From: Sphingomonas sp. YR710
GTDB taxonomy: Bacteria > Pseudomonadota > Alphaproteobacteria > Sphingomonadales > Sphingomonadaceae
NCBI RefSeq assembly: GCF_900101455.1
Contig: NZ_FMZJ01000011.1
Coordinates: forward strand, 1-64,000
Direction of reading: 5' to 3'
Length of the DNA: 64,000 nucleotides
The notes below the pieces were generated by a model that searched no databases, was not told the origin of the DNA, and was given only the letters and a program-made list of their open reading frames with translations. Positions within the stretch are counted from its first letter, which is position 1. Each line of letters begins with the position of its first letter. A program made the position numbers and the translations under genes. Of this stretch, positions 17,628 to 27,123 are shown piece by piece.

Positions 17628-17660
17628 TCGCCGGAGGAATGTCGGCGCATCCTCCGGCGA
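17628..17660 (-). terminator. Perfect 11-bp hairpin between dehydrogenase and aminotransferase genes
   Basis: TCGCCGGAGGA and TCCTCCGGCGA pair perfectly around an 11-base loop, 15 bases after the stop of the tartrate-dehydrogenase-like gene. No T-run follows. It may stop or attenuate the upstream transcript, or stabilise its 3' end. Confidence 0.5.
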
Positions 17661-17674
17661 CGGAACGTGCGCCC

Positions 17675-18742
17675 TTATCCGATCGTCGCGGCGATCGCTT
17701 TGCCGCAATCCTCGGTCGATGCGGTGCCGGCCAGATCGCGCGTCCGCCCGCTGGCGTCCACCAGCACCGTCTCGATGCCGCGCACGATCGTCGCCGCCGC
17801 GTCGGCCTCGCCGAGATGTTCGAGCATCAGCGCGGCCGACCAGATCTGGCCGACCGGATTGGCGATGCCCATTCCCGCGATGTCGGGCGCCGATCCGTGG
17901 ACCGGTTCGAACAGCGACGGAACCGATCGGTCGGGGTTGATATTGCCGCACGGCGCGATGCCGATCGTGCCGGTGCAGGCCGGGCCGAGATCGGAGAGGA
18001 TGTCGCCGAACAGGTTCGAGGCGACGACGACGTCGAACCGATCGGGGTTCATCACGAACTGCGCCGCGAGAATGTCGATATGATATTTGTCGGTGCGGAC
18101 CTCGGGATAGGCCTTCGCCATCGCCTCCACCCGGCTGTCCCACCACGGCATGGTGATGGCGATGCCGTTGGATTTGGTGGCCGATGTCAGGTGGCGCTTG
18201 GGCCGGCGCTGGGCGAGTTCGAAGGCGTAGCGCAGGATGCGATCGGTGCCATGGCGGGTCATCACCGTTTCCTGCAGAACGACCTCGCGATCGGTGCCGG
18301 GGAAGGCGGTGCCGCCAATCGCCGAATATTCGCCCTCGGTATTTTCGCGCACGACCATGAAGTCGATATCGCCGGGCTTGCGGCCGACCAGCGGGCAGGG
18401 GACGCCGGGCATCAGCCGGACCGGGCGAAGGTTCACATATTGATCATATTCGCGCCGGAACTGGATCAACGATCCCCATAAGGAGATATGATCGGGCACC
18501 GTATCGGGCCACCCGACCGCGCCGAAGAAGATCGCGTCGACGTCGCCGATCACCGATTTCCAGTCCTCGGGCATCATCACGCCATGCTGGGCATAATAAT
18601 CGCAGCACGCGAAGTCGTGCCATTGCTGTTCGATCGCGAAGCCACCGGCTGCGGCCGCGGCCTCCAGCGCGCGAAGTCCCTCGGGCATCACTTCCTTGCC
18701 GATCCCGTCGCCCGGGATAACGGCGATACGATATGTCTTCAT
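17675..18742 (-). CDS. Tartrate dehydrogenase-like NAD-dependent beta-hydroxyacid oxidative decarboxylase
   Basis: A 355-residue enzyme of the isocitrate/isopropylmalate dehydrogenase superfamily. VIPGDGIGKEVMPEGLRALE opens the chain; the substrate region reads DHISLWGSLIQFRREYDQYVN rather than the isopropylmalate pattern, which points to the tartrate/D-malate dehydrogenase branch. Metal and cofactor regions (SNLFGDILSDLGPA; EPVHGSAPDIAG) are intact. It oxidises tartrate or D-malate, often with decarboxylation. Its ATG overlaps the upstream aldehyde dehydrogenase stop, so the two are coupled. The exact substrate is uncertain. Confidence 0.85.
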   Translation of the reverse strand: MKTYRIAVIPGDGIGKEVMPEGLRALEAAAAAGGFAIEQQWHDFACCDYYAQHGVMMPEDWKSVIGDVDAIFFGAVGWPDTVPDHISLWGSLIQFRREYDQYVNLRPVRLMPGVPCPLVGRKPGDIDFMVVRENTEGEYSAIGGTAFPGTDREVVLQETVMTRHGTDRILRYAFELAQRRPKRHLTSATKSNGIAITMPWWDSRVEAMAKAYPEVRTDKYHIDILAAQFVMNPDRFDVVVASNLFGDILSDLGPACTGTIGIAPCGNINPDRSVPSLFEPVHGSAPDIAGMGIANPVGQIWSAALMLEHLGEADAAATIVRGIETVLVDASGRTRDLAGTASTEDCGKAIAATIG

Positions 18743-20217
18743 GTTGAGAACCCTTTGAGGCCAGCCCAGTGGAAGGCCTTGCTTTCGAGATATTCTTCTA
18801 TGCCTTCACGACCGCCTTCACGCCCGAGCCCCGATGCCTTGATACCGCCGAACGGCGCCATCTCCATCGCGATCGAACCTGTGTTGAGGCCGACCATACC
18901 GAATTCCAGCGCCTCGCCAACCCGCCAGGCGCGGTGCAGGTCGTTCGTATAGAAATAGCTGGCGAGCCCGAACGGCGTGGCATTGGCGAGGGCGACCGCC
19001 TCCGCCTCGTCGCGAAAGCGGAAGACGGGCGCCACCGGGCCGAAGGTTTCCTCGCTCGCGAGCCGCATATCCGGCGTGGCTTCGGTCAGCAGGACGGGGC
19101 GAACGAAGTTTCCGTGCGGATCCCCGCCGGGCGCCGATGCCATGACCAGCGCGCCTCGCGCCAGGGCATCCTCGACATGCGCCGTGGCCTTGGCGGCGGC
19201 GGCGGCGTTGATCAGGGGCCCGATGGTAACGCCCGCGCCGCGGCCATCGCCCATCCTCAGCGCCCGAACCGCTTCGCCCAGGCGCGCGACGAAGCGATCG
19301 TGGATGCCGTCCTGCACCAGCAGCCGGTTGGCACACACGCAGGTCTGCCCGGCATTGCGGAACTTGCTCGCCATCGCGCCGGCGACCGCCGCCTCGATGT
19401 CGGCATCATCGAATATGATGAAAGGCGCGTTGCCGCCGAGTTCCAGGCTCAGCCGTTTCAACGTGTCCGCGCTCTGGCGCATCAGCAGCGAGCCAACCCG
19501 CGTTGACCCCGTGAAAGACAGTTTGCGGACGACCGGGCTGGCGGTGAGTGCGCCGCCGATCGCCTCGGGCAGGCCGGAGACGATGTTGACGACCCCGGCG
19601 GGGACGCCGGCGCGTTCGGCGAGGACGACCAGCGCAAGCGCCGAAAAGGGTGTGAGGTCCGATGGCTTGATCACCACCGTGCAGCCGGCCGCCAGCGCGG
19701 GCGCGATCTTGCGCGTGATCATCGCGGCCGGGAAGTTCCAGGGTGTGATGATCGCGCAGACGCCGACCGGTTCCTTGCTCACGAGCACGCGGCGATCGCT
19801 GGTGGGCGCCGGAATGTCATGGCCCGAAACCCGGCGCCCTTCATTGGCGAACCATTTCACGAACGACGCAGCATAACGGATCTCGGCCTCGGCCTCGGCC
19901 AGCGGCTTGCCCTGCTCGGTGGTCATGATCCGGGCGAGATCGGCGGTCGATGCGAGCATCAGATCGTGCCAGCGTTCGAGGATGACGGCGCGTTCGTCGG
20001 CGGTGCGCTTCTTCCAGGCGGGTAGCGCAGCATTGGCTGCAGCAATCGCCGCCTCGGTGTCGGCGGCGTCGCAGTCCGGCACCGTGCCGATCACCCTGCC
20101 GGTTGCCGGGTCATGGACGTCTATCGTGCGATTCGAAGCTGCATTTCGCCATTCGCCGTCGATGAAGGCGGCCTGGACGAACAGGGCGCTGTCCTGAAGA
20201 TCGGGCATGCCGGACAT
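18739..20217 (-). CDS. NAD(P)-dependent succinate-semialdehyde dehydrogenase-like ALDH
   Basis: A 492-residue aldehyde dehydrogenase of the GabD/PuuC type. PWNFP, general base in LELGGNAPFIIFDDAD and the nucleophile in GQTCVCANR, with the second Cys two residues later that is typical of succinate-semialdehyde dehydrogenases. It would oxidise a semialdehyde produced by the oxidases or aminotransferase of the cluster. I place the start at ATG 20217, overlapping the GNAT stop (TGATG); GTG 20223 is an alternative. It overlaps the tartrate-dehydrogenase-like gene downstream. Confidence 0.88.
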   Translation of the reverse strand: MSGMPDLQDSALFVQAAFIDGEWRNAASNRTIDVHDPATGRVIGTVPDCDAADTEAAIAAANAALPAWKKRTADERAVILERWHDLMLASTADLARIMTTEQGKPLAEAEAEIRYAASFVKWFANEGRRVSGHDIPAPTSDRRVLVSKEPVGVCAIITPWNFPAAMITRKIAPALAAGCTVVIKPSDLTPFSALALVVLAERAGVPAGVVNIVSGLPEAIGGALTASPVVRKLSFTGSTRVGSLLMRQSADTLKRLSLELGGNAPFIIFDDADIEAAVAGAMASKFRNAGQTCVCANRLLVQDGIHDRFVARLGEAVRALRMGDGRGAGVTIGPLINAAAAAKATAHVEDALARGALVMASAPGGDPHGNFVRPVLLTEATPDMRLASEETFGPVAPVFRFRDEAEAVALANATPFGLASYFYTNDLHRAWRVGEALEFGMVGLNTGSIAMEMAPFGGIKASGLGREGGREGIEEYLESKAFHWAGLKGFST

Positions 20218-21074
20218 CAGCACAAAGCCTGGCTGACGATGGCGAAGGCGCGCGCCGGACCGATGGGATGGGGCGCCTTCCCGCGGACCATCGTGATGGC
20301 ACGATCGACCTTGACGATGCCCAGATTTTCGAGCCAGTCGCCCAGCCCGCTGTCACCGGTTATGTCGAGCCGGGTGAATTCGCCGCTGCGCATGCCGAGC
20401 CATTGCGCGATCAGCGCCTTGGCGCGTTCCCGGTCCGGCGCGACAACCGGGCCGATGACATAGCCCCGGCCGAAACGGCGAAACAATGCAAAGCCGGTCA
20501 ACACGCCATCCCGATCGAGCACCAGGCCATGCCCCTTTTCGAGCAAGGCCGTCATCAATGCGGGCCGATGCAGCCCGGTTGCGGCTTCGACGAGGGCCGC
20601 GACCGGCGCGGCATCGCTGGCCCCGATCGGGCGAATGCGTTCACCCTCTGCCAGCGGCACCAGCGGTGCCGCAAAGGAGGCGCCCTGATGCTGGTGAATC
20701 TCCGAAACGCCGTTGAAGCCGAGCTTGCGATAGAGCGGCAGCCCGCTCTCGGTGGCGTTCAGGATGACCGCGCGATCGCCGATCTGGTCGAGCGCGGTCT
20801 CCATGATGATGCGGCCCAGGCCGGAGCCGCGATGCGTGCGGGCGACGATCACGATGCCGAGCGAAGCGATGTCGTCGCCGCACGGCCACCACATGGTGGA
20901 CGCGACGATGGCGCCCCCCATTTCGGCAACGAGGCCGGAGCCGATGGCGAGCATGGCGGACAGATCCTGGCTGCGATGCGGCCATTTCTCGGCTTTGGAC
21001 AGGGCATGCACCGCGGCGATATCGCCGGACGACATTGGTCGCAAGCTGAGCCGGTTGTCCGGCAAGGTGGCCAT
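20217..21074 (-). CDS. Tandem GNAT-family N-acetyltransferase
   Basis: About 285 residues in two GNAT-like halves. The first carries the acetyl-CoA loop GSGLGRIIMETAL; the second (from about residue 150) is more divergent. GNAT enzymes acetylate amines using acetyl-CoA. ATG 21074 is preferred because an AGGAG Shine-Dalgarno lies seven bases before it, inside the frame that opens at 21089. It is first in the minus-strand catabolic series and divergent from the FAD oxidase at 21261. It may acetylate an amine substrate or product; the target is unknown. Confidence 0.8.
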   Translation of the reverse strand: MATLPDNRLSLRPMSSGDIAAVHALSKAEKWPHRSQDLSAMLAIGSGLVAEMGGAIVASTMWWPCGDDIASLGIVIVARTHRGSGLGRIIMETALDQIGDRAVILNATESGLPLYRKLGFNGVSEIHQHQGASFAAPLVPLAEGERIRPIGASDAAPVAALVEAATGLHRPALMTALLEKGHGLVLDRDGVLTGFALFRRFGRGYVIGPVVAPDRERAKALIAQWLGMRSGEFTRLDITGDSGLGDWLENLGIVKVDRAITMVRGKAPHPIGPARAFAIVSQALC

Positions 21075-21260
21075 CTCGATTCTCCTCATGATCTGCCATG
21101 GCGCCGCGCGAACGGCACATCACTGCTCTACACGCCGCCATCAAGCATTCGCTGCCGCCCGTCGGAGAACAAGCGTGGACTTGCGCCGGAAATGACACGC
21201 GATCCGGAACTTCATGCCGGATGTTCCTCCTTACTGTATATCCAGCAGCAACATGGCAGC

Positions 21261-22373
21261 ATGGGATGGATTCAGTTGGCACGGATCATCGTCATAGGCG
21301 CAGGCATCGTCGGTTTGTCCACAGCCCGTGCCGCGGCGCGACGCGGTCATTCGGTGACGCTCATCGAACGTGGCCCGATTCCCAATCCATTCCAGGCATC
21401 CTGGGATTCGCATCGGATGATTCGATACCATTATGGTGCCGCCGCCGGCTATACGCGGATGGTGAGCGATGCATTCGCGGCGTGGGAGCTACTCTGGCCT
21501 GAGATCGGGGAACGGCATTTCGTCGATACCGGCGCGATCGCGATTGCCGAGACGGACGGCGATTATGCGCATCGCACCTTGGCCTGCTTTCGGGCGACCG
21601 GGGTGCAGCATCGCGTGCTGAACCGCGCGGAGACCGAGGCGCTATGTCCCCAATATAAGCTCAGGCCCGCTTCGTTCGGTGTGCTCGCGGACCCCGGCGG
21701 CCCGCTGTTTGCCGACCGGATCGTGAGGGATCTGGCCCGGCTGGCCGAGGCGTTGGGCGTGACGATGATGCCGCACGCTTCGGTGATCGCGATCGACCCG
21801 CGCGCCGCGACGGCTACGCTGGCGGATGGGCAAGTCATTGCGGGCGATGCGATGGTGGTGGCCGCCGGTGCCTGGTGCGGCGCGCTATGGCCATCGTTCG
21901 CCGATCTGCCGGTCATGCGGCAGGCGCTATGTTATGTCGAGCCGGCCGAGGCTTATGCTGATGCGTGGCGCGGCCCCGCGCTCGTCGCCTTTGGCGACAA
22001 TGGGGGTTACACATTGCCCGGCGTGGCGGGCACCCAGCTCAAATTCGGCTATGGCGCGCATCGTCGCCCGGGGAATCCGGATGAAGAGGGGTGGCAGAGC
22101 CCGCCCGGTGAGGACCGGCAGATTATGGCCGGCTTCGGCCGCTTCGTTCATGATATCGATGCTTATACCCCGCTCCGCGTCCAGGTCGGCTATTATACGA
22201 TGGACGCGACCCGCGAATTCCGGGTCGAGACCGAGGGGCGGACGATCGCGATCGGCAATTGTGACGGCCAGATGTTCAAGTTCGGTCCGTTGATGGGCGA
22301 ACGAGTCATCGCGTCGATCGAAGGCGAAATCGGCGCTGACGATCTCAAACGCTGGGCCGCAGGACGGGCCTGA
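21261..22373 (+). CDS. FAD-dependent amine/amino-acid oxidase, monomeric sarcosine oxidase-like
   Basis: About 370 residues of the DAO family. The FAD-binding GAGIVGLSTARAAARRGHSV is at the N-terminus, and SHRMIRYHYG matches the flavin-facing region of sarcosine and N-methyltryptophan oxidases. Near the C-terminus FKFGPLMGE matches the FKFS substrate/flavin motif. The family attaches FAD to the Cys of a CMYT motif; here the motif reads GYYT (Gly310), so flavin is probably not covalently bound there. The frame stays open far upstream opposite the GNAT gene, but the Rossmann fold begins right after ATG 21261. Likely substrate is an N-alkyl amino acid; not proven. Confidence 0.82.
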   Translation: MGWIQLARIIVIGAGIVGLSTARAAARRGHSVTLIERGPIPNPFQASWDSHRMIRYHYGAAAGYTRMVSDAFAAWELLWPEIGERHFVDTGAIAIAETDGDYAHRTLACFRATGVQHRVLNRAETEALCPQYKLRPASFGVLADPGGPLFADRIVRDLARLAEALGVTMMPHASVIAIDPRAATATLADGQVIAGDAMVVAAGAWCGALWPSFADLPVMRQALCYVEPAEAYADAWRGPALVAFGDNGGYTLPGVAGTQLKFGYGAHRRPGNPDEEGWQSPPGEDRQIMAGFGRFVHDIDAYTPLRVQVGYYTMDATREFRVETEGRTIAIGNCDGQMFKFGPLMGERVIASIEGEIGADDLKRWAAGRA

Positions 22374-22515
22374 TGATGTGCCGCCCCGATCCCGGCAATA
22401 ACTGCGGTCTGGCGGGCGAGATCGGCACATCGAACGTCCGCAGCGCCGCCGGATGCGGGGACAATGCCGTCATTTCGATCGAAAACATCGTCATGATGGT
22501 GGAGCCCGCAATTCT

Positions 22516-23796
22516 GTGACCATGCTCGAATCCTATTGGCGCGAGACGGCCCCGCGCTTCGCCGGCGGCGCGGCCGATGAACTGCCTGAGCGTGCGGGCT
22601 GTGTCGTTGTCGGGGGCGGGTTCACCGGGTTGTCCGCGGCGCGATCGCTGGCGTTGGCCGGCGCCGATGTCGTGCTGCTGGAGGCCGGAGAGATTTGCGG
22701 CGAGGCATCGGGCCGGAACGGCGGCCAATGCAACAACGGCCTTGCCGGCGATCTCGGTGCACTGGCCGGCAGGCTGGGCATCGAGCGGGCGAGATCGCTG
22801 TATCGCGCGTTCGATGATGGCGTCGACCTCGTCGAGACGATCGTCGCCGAAGAGGGCATAAACTGCGATTTTCTGCGCAACGGCAAGCTCAAGCTTGCGG
22901 ACAAGCCCGAACATGGTGCGAAGCTCGCCCGGACCGCCGAATATCTGGCGCGCGAGGTTGAGCCGGATCTGCGGCTGCTGTCGCGCGCCGAGCTCGCGGA
23001 TGAGATCGGTTCGGATCAGTTTCACGGCGGCATATTGTTTCCCCGCAGCGCTTCGATGCACATGGGGCGTTTTGGCGCCGGCCTTGCCGATGCGGCCGTC
23101 CGCCATGGCGCGCGGCTCTATGAGCATGCCGGTGTCACGGCGCTCGTGCCGCTCGGCGGCGGGCGCTTCCGCGTGACCACCGCGCGGGGAACGATCGTGG
23201 CCGATCAGGTGCTGCTCGCAACCGGCGCCTCGATGCGGGGGCCGTTTGGCTGGCTCCGCCGGCGCATCGTTCCGATCGGAAGCTTCATCATCATGACCGC
23301 GCCGCTGGATCGCAATGTCGCGGCGCAAATTATGCCCGGCCGGCGCAACTGCACGACGACGCGCAATATCGGCAACTATTTCCGGCTCGCCGCCGACAAC
23401 CGGCTGATCTTTGGCGGGCGTGCGCGCTTCGCTTTGTCGAGCCCGAAGAGCGACATGAAGAGCGGGGCGGTTCTGCACGCCGATCTCGCCCGGATCTTCC
23501 CGGCTATCCGCAACATGCCAATCGAATTCACCTGGGGCGGCATTGTCGACATGACGGCCGATCGGCTGCCGCGCGCGGGCGAGCGCAACGGGTTGTTTTT
23601 CGCAACCGGATTCAGTGGACACGGCACGCAGATGTCGGTGCTGATGGGCGATCGCATGGCGCGGGTGATGGGTGGGGAGACCGGGGCAAACCCGCTGGCG
23701 GGGCTCGACTGGCCGACTGTCCCGGGCCATTTCGGCACGCCCTGGTTCCTGCCGATTGTCGGTGCTTATTATCGCTATCAGGACTGGCGGCATTGA
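22516..23796 (+). CDS. FAD-dependent oxidoreductase, gamma-glutamylputrescine oxidase (PuuB)-like
   Basis: About 426 residues of the DAO family. The FAD fold VVVGGGFTGLSAARSLA lies near residue 33, and GEASGRNGGQCNNG is the flavin loop seen in PuuB/OrdL proteins. A C-terminal GFSGHGTQMSVLMG closes the FAD site. PuuB enzymes oxidise gamma-glutamylated putrescine to the aldehyde. GTG 22516 is 11 bases after a GGAG; ATG 22522 is an equally possible start. It is followed directly by an ABC importer operon (TTGA overlap with the next gene), which links oxidation to uptake of the same compound. Confidence 0.85.
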   Translation: MTMLESYWRETAPRFAGGAADELPERAGCVVVGGGFTGLSAARSLALAGADVVLLEAGEICGEASGRNGGQCNNGLAGDLGALAGRLGIERARSLYRAFDDGVDLVETIVAEEGINCDFLRNGKLKLADKPEHGAKLARTAEYLAREVEPDLRLLSRAELADEIGSDQFHGGILFPRSASMHMGRFGAGLADAAVRHGARLYEHAGVTALVPLGGGRFRVTTARGTIVADQVLLATGASMRGPFGWLRRRIVPIGSFIIMTAPLDRNVAAQIMPGRRNCTTTRNIGNYFRLAADNRLIFGGRARFALSSPKSDMKSGAVLHADLARIFPAIRNMPIEFTWGGIVDMTADRLPRAGERNGLFFATGFSGHGTQMSVLMGDRMARVMGGETGANPLAGLDWPTVPGHFGTPWFLPIVGAYYRYQDWRH

Positions 23797-25331
23797 TCGG
23801 CGTCGACCGCCTTTCCGCCACCCGACGGCAATTCCTGGGTGTTGCCGCGGCCGGAGCCTTGGTCGGCGCGTGCAGCTTTCCCAAGGCGCGACCGCCGGTG
23901 AAGGGCGGGCGGCTGCGGGTGGCGACGGCAGCGAGTTCGACCGCGGACACCATCGATCCCGCCAAACAGTCGATGGTGATGGACTATTGCCGCTGCAACA
24001 TGTTCTACGATGGCCTGACCCGGCTCGACGAGCATCAGCGCGCGCAGCCGGCGCTGGCCGAGGCGATCGACAGCAGGGACGCCAGGATCTGGATGGTGAA
24101 GCTGCGCAAGGGCGTTCGCTTCCATGATGGCAGGCCGCTGACGTCCGCCGACGTGGTCTATTCGCTGCGGCGGCACCATGATCCCGCGGTTGGATCGAAA
24201 GCGCGCGTCTTTGCCGAGCAGATCGCGGAGGTGAGCGCGCTCGGGCCGGATACGGTGCGGATCACGCTGACCGGGCCCAATGCGGATCTGCCGGTGATCC
24301 TCGGCATTTCGCAATTCCAGATCGTGCGGGCGGGCACCACGGATTTTCGCACGGCCAACGGCACGGGCGCTTTCCGCTGCGCCGAATTCACGCCGGGCGT
24401 GCGGTCGGTTTCGGTTCGCAACGAGGATTATTGGCGCGGCCCCGTCCATCTGGGGGAGGTCGAGCTGTTTTCGATCGCCGACGACAGCGCGCGCATCAAC
24501 GCGCTGTTGTCCGGCGACGTCGATCTTGTCAACGAAACCAACCCCCGCATTGCCGGGCGCCTCAAGGCGCAGGGATTCCATGTCCTCGAAAGCCGGTCGG
24601 GCGGTTATACCGATCTGATCATCCGGCTCGATCAGGACCCCGGCCGCAATCCCGAGTTCGTCGCCGGCATGAAGGCGCTGATGGATCGTGAGACGATGCG
24701 CAACGCGATATTCCGCGGTTATGCGACGGTCGCCAACGATCAGCCCATTCCGCCGACCAATCCCTATTACGCCGCCGACCTGCCGCAGCGTGCCTTCGAC
24801 CCCGATCGTGCGCGCTTCCACTTCCAGCGGGCGGGGCTCGCCGGATCGACGATACCGATCGTAACATCGACGGCGGCGATGAAATCGGACGATATGGGCG
24901 TCCTGATGCAGGAGGCCGCCCGCAAGGCCGGGATCATGCTGGATATCCGTCGCGCGCCGGCGGACGGCTATTGGAGCCAGAGCTGGATGAAGGTGCCGGT
25001 CGGCTTCGGCAATATAAATCCCCGGCCGACGGCGGATATCATCTTCACTCAATTCTATTCGTCGACCGCGCCGTGGAACGAGTCTGGCTGGCGCAATGCG
25101 CGGTTCGACAAATTGCTGCTCGAAGCGCGCGGCGACACGGATGAAGCGCGGCGACACGCCATCTATGGCGAGATGCAGCATATGGTGAGCGATCTCTCCG
25201 GCGTCGGCATCCCGCTCTTCATCAACCTGCTCGATGCCTATAGCCCCCGGCTCAAGGGGCTGAAGCCGATGCCGCAGGGCGGGATGATGGGCTATGACTT
25301 CGCTGCCCATGTCTGGCTGGACGAGGCATGA
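23793..25331 (+). CDS. Dipeptide-type ABC transporter substrate-binding lipoprotein
   Basis: A 512-residue SBP_bac_5 (DppA/OppA-class) protein. The N-terminus has a Tat-like TRRQFLGVAAAG followed by a lipobox VGAC with Cys27, so it is probably exported folded and lipid-anchored in the periplasm. The body shows the family pattern DGLTRLD, LRKGVRFHDGRPLTSADVVY and the C-terminal YGEMQHMV region. The start is TTG 23793, overlapping the upstream TGA; no ATG or GTG gives a full signal sequence. It captures a peptide, opine or similar amine for the permease encoded next. Confidence 0.88.
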   Translation: MIGVDRLSATRRQFLGVAAAGALVGACSFPKARPPVKGGRLRVATAASSTADTIDPAKQSMVMDYCRCNMFYDGLTRLDEHQRAQPALAEAIDSRDARIWMVKLRKGVRFHDGRPLTSADVVYSLRRHHDPAVGSKARVFAEQIAEVSALGPDTVRITLTGPNADLPVILGISQFQIVRAGTTDFRTANGTGAFRCAEFTPGVRSVSVRNEDYWRGPVHLGEVELFSIADDSARINALLSGDVDLVNETNPRIAGRLKAQGFHVLESRSGGYTDLIIRLDQDPGRNPEFVAGMKALMDRETMRNAIFRGYATVANDQPIPPTNPYYAADLPQRAFDPDRARFHFQRAGLAGSTIPIVTSTAAMKSDDMGVLMQEAARKAGIMLDIRRAPADGYWSQSWMKVPVGFGNINPRPTADIIFTQFYSSTAPWNESGWRNARFDKLLLEARGDTDEARRHAIYGEMQHMVSDLSGVGIPLFINLLDAYSPRLKGLKPMPQGGMMGYDFAAHVWLDEA

Positions 25332-26287
25332 TGCGCAGTCGCCTGCCCGGGCTGATCGCATGGCGCCTCGCCTCGGCATTGGGCACGATGCTGCTGGTGT
25401 CGATCGTGATCTTCGGCATGTCGCTGCTGATGGGCGGCGATGCGGCCGAGGCGATCCTCGGGCAGAGCGCGACCCCGGAGGCGCTGGCGGGTCTGCGCGC
25501 GGCGATGCACCTCGATCGGCCGGCTTATTGGCGCTATCTGTCCTGGCTCGGCGGATTGCTGAGCGGGCATCCCGGAACCTCGCTGGTGACGGGGCTTCCG
25601 GTGGCCACCATGATCGGCCCGCGGCTCGCCAGTTCGCTGCTGCTCGCCGGGCTCACGGCCCTCGTCTCGGTGCCGATCGCGTTGACCTTCGGCATTCTCG
25701 CCGCGGTGAAACGGGGTTCGATCTTCGATCGCACTGTCAGCGTGGTTTCGATCGCGATCGTCTCGGTGCCCGAATTCCTGATCGCGACGCTCGCGGTGAT
25801 GCTGTTCGCGGTGACGTTGCACTGGCTTCCGGCCTTGTCATCGATGCGCGACGTGGAATCGCTCGGCGGCATGGCGCGGGTCTTCGCGATGCCGGTGATC
25901 AGCCTTGCCTGTGTGGTCATCGCCCAGATGATACGCATGACGCGCGCGGCCGTGATCGACGCGCTCGACAGCAGCTATGCCGAAGCGGCGGTGCTGAAGG
26001 GCGTTTCGCCCGCACGGATCGTGTTGCGCCATGCGCTGCCCAACGCGATGGGGGCGATCGCGAATGCGGTGGCGCTCAGCCTGTCGGTGCTGCTCGGCGG
26101 GGTCATCGTCGTCGAGATCATCTTCAACTATCCCGGCGTGGCGCGCCTGATGGTGGACGCTGTCGCCACGCGGGACATGCCGCTGGTCCAGACGATCGCG
26201 ATGATCTTTTGCGGATCCTATCTGATCCTCGTGACTTCGGCGGATATCGTCGCGATCCTTTCCAATCCAAGGCTGCGCTATCGATGA
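25328..26287 (+). CDS. ABC transporter permease, DppB type
   Basis: A 319-residue inner-membrane permease with six hydrophobic segments and the EAA loop (DSSYAEAAVLKGVSPARIVLR shortened form EAAVLKGVSPARI) that contacts the ATPase. It belongs to the DppB/OppB family of peptide/nickel importers. Start and stop overlap the adjacent genes by four bases, so the importer subunits are made together. It pairs with the DppC-like permease downstream. Confidence 0.9.
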   Translation: MMRSRLPGLIAWRLASALGTMLLVSIVIFGMSLLMGGDAAEAILGQSATPEALAGLRAAMHLDRPAYWRYLSWLGGLLSGHPGTSLVTGLPVATMIGPRLASSLLLAGLTALVSVPIALTFGILAAVKRGSIFDRTVSVVSIAIVSVPEFLIATLAVMLFAVTLHWLPALSSMRDVESLGGMARVFAMPVISLACVVIAQMIRMTRAAVIDALDSSYAEAAVLKGVSPARIVLRHALPNAMGAIANAVALSLSVLLGGVIVVEIIFNYPGVARLMVDAVATRDMPLVQTIAMIFCGSYLILVTSADIVAILSNPRLRYR

Positions 26288-27123
26288 GCGACGCTGCGGC
26301 CATGACGGCGCGGCCCCGCCGTCGCTTCACCACCAGCGGCGCGATCGGCATGGCGATCGTCGGCTTCTGGTTGCTGATCGCGCTGTTCGGGCCGATGCTG
26401 GCGCCGCACGACGTGGGCCAGGTGATCGATCTCGACGTCTTCAGCCCGGCCAGCATGCGCTTCCCGCTCGGCAGCGACTATCTGGGCCGCGATATGCTGA
26501 GCCGAATCCTGACCGCCGGGCGCTACACGGTCGCCATCTCCTTCATTGCCACGCTGGTCGCGGCCGGAGTCGGCGTGGCGGCGGGGCTGGCGGCGGCCAG
26601 CGGCGGATGGCTCGATACGCTCCTCAGCCGCGTGTTCGATACGGTGATCGCGATTCCGAGCATGATGTTCGGGCTGGTGGTGATCACATCGCTGGGGCCG
26701 TCGGTGCCGGTGCTGATCGGCACCTTGGCGGTGATCTACATGCCGGGCGCCTTCCGTACCGCGCGGGCGCTGGCGCTGAACGTGGCAATGCTCGACTTTG
26801 TGACGGTCGCCCGTGCGCGCGGCGAACGCCTTCCCCACATCGTCTTCCGCGAGATCCTGCCGAATGTGACCGGGCCGCTCGCCGCCGATTTCGGCGTCCG
26901 TTTCGTCTATGTCGTGTTGCTGCTGAGCGGCCTGAGCTTTCTCGGCGTCGGCCTCCAGCCACCTTATGCCGATCTGGGGGCGCTGGTCCGGGAAAATATC
27001 GCGGGGCTCGGCTTCGGCGCGCCGGCGGTGCTGTTTCCGGCGGTCGCAATCGCGTCGCTCACCATCGGGGTCAACATGCTGATCGATGCCCTTCCCGATC
27101 ATCGCGGACGGGGAAAGCAATGA
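26284..27123 (+). CDS. ABC transporter permease, DppC type
   Basis: About 279 residues. The N-terminal cytoplasmic lead (TARPRRRFTTSGAIG), the periplasmic region with HPLG-like FPLGSDYLGRDMLSRI, and the EAA-type loop VARARGERLPHIVFREILPN define the DppC/OppC family. ATG 26284 overlaps the dppB-like stop and the gene's own stop overlaps the ATPase start. It forms the second half of the membrane channel. Confidence 0.9.
   Translation: MSDAAAMTARPRRRFTTSGAIGMAIVGFWLLIALFGPMLAPHDVGQVIDLDVFSPASMRFPLGSDYLGRDMLSRILTAGRYTVAISFIATLVAAGVGVAAGLAAASGGWLDTLLSRVFDTVIAIPSMMFGLVVITSLGPSVPVLIGTLAVIYMPGAFRTARALALNVAMLDFVTVARARGERLPHIVFREILPNVTGPLAADFGVRFVYVVLLLSGLSFLGVGLQPPYADLGALVRENIAGLGFGAPAVLFPAVAIASLTIGVNMLIDALPDHRGRGKQ

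Noticed and set aside
20268-21260. Long N-terminal extension of the FAD oxidase at 21261
   Set aside because: It is antisense to the GNAT gene, and the FAD-binding fold begins immediately after ATG 21261.
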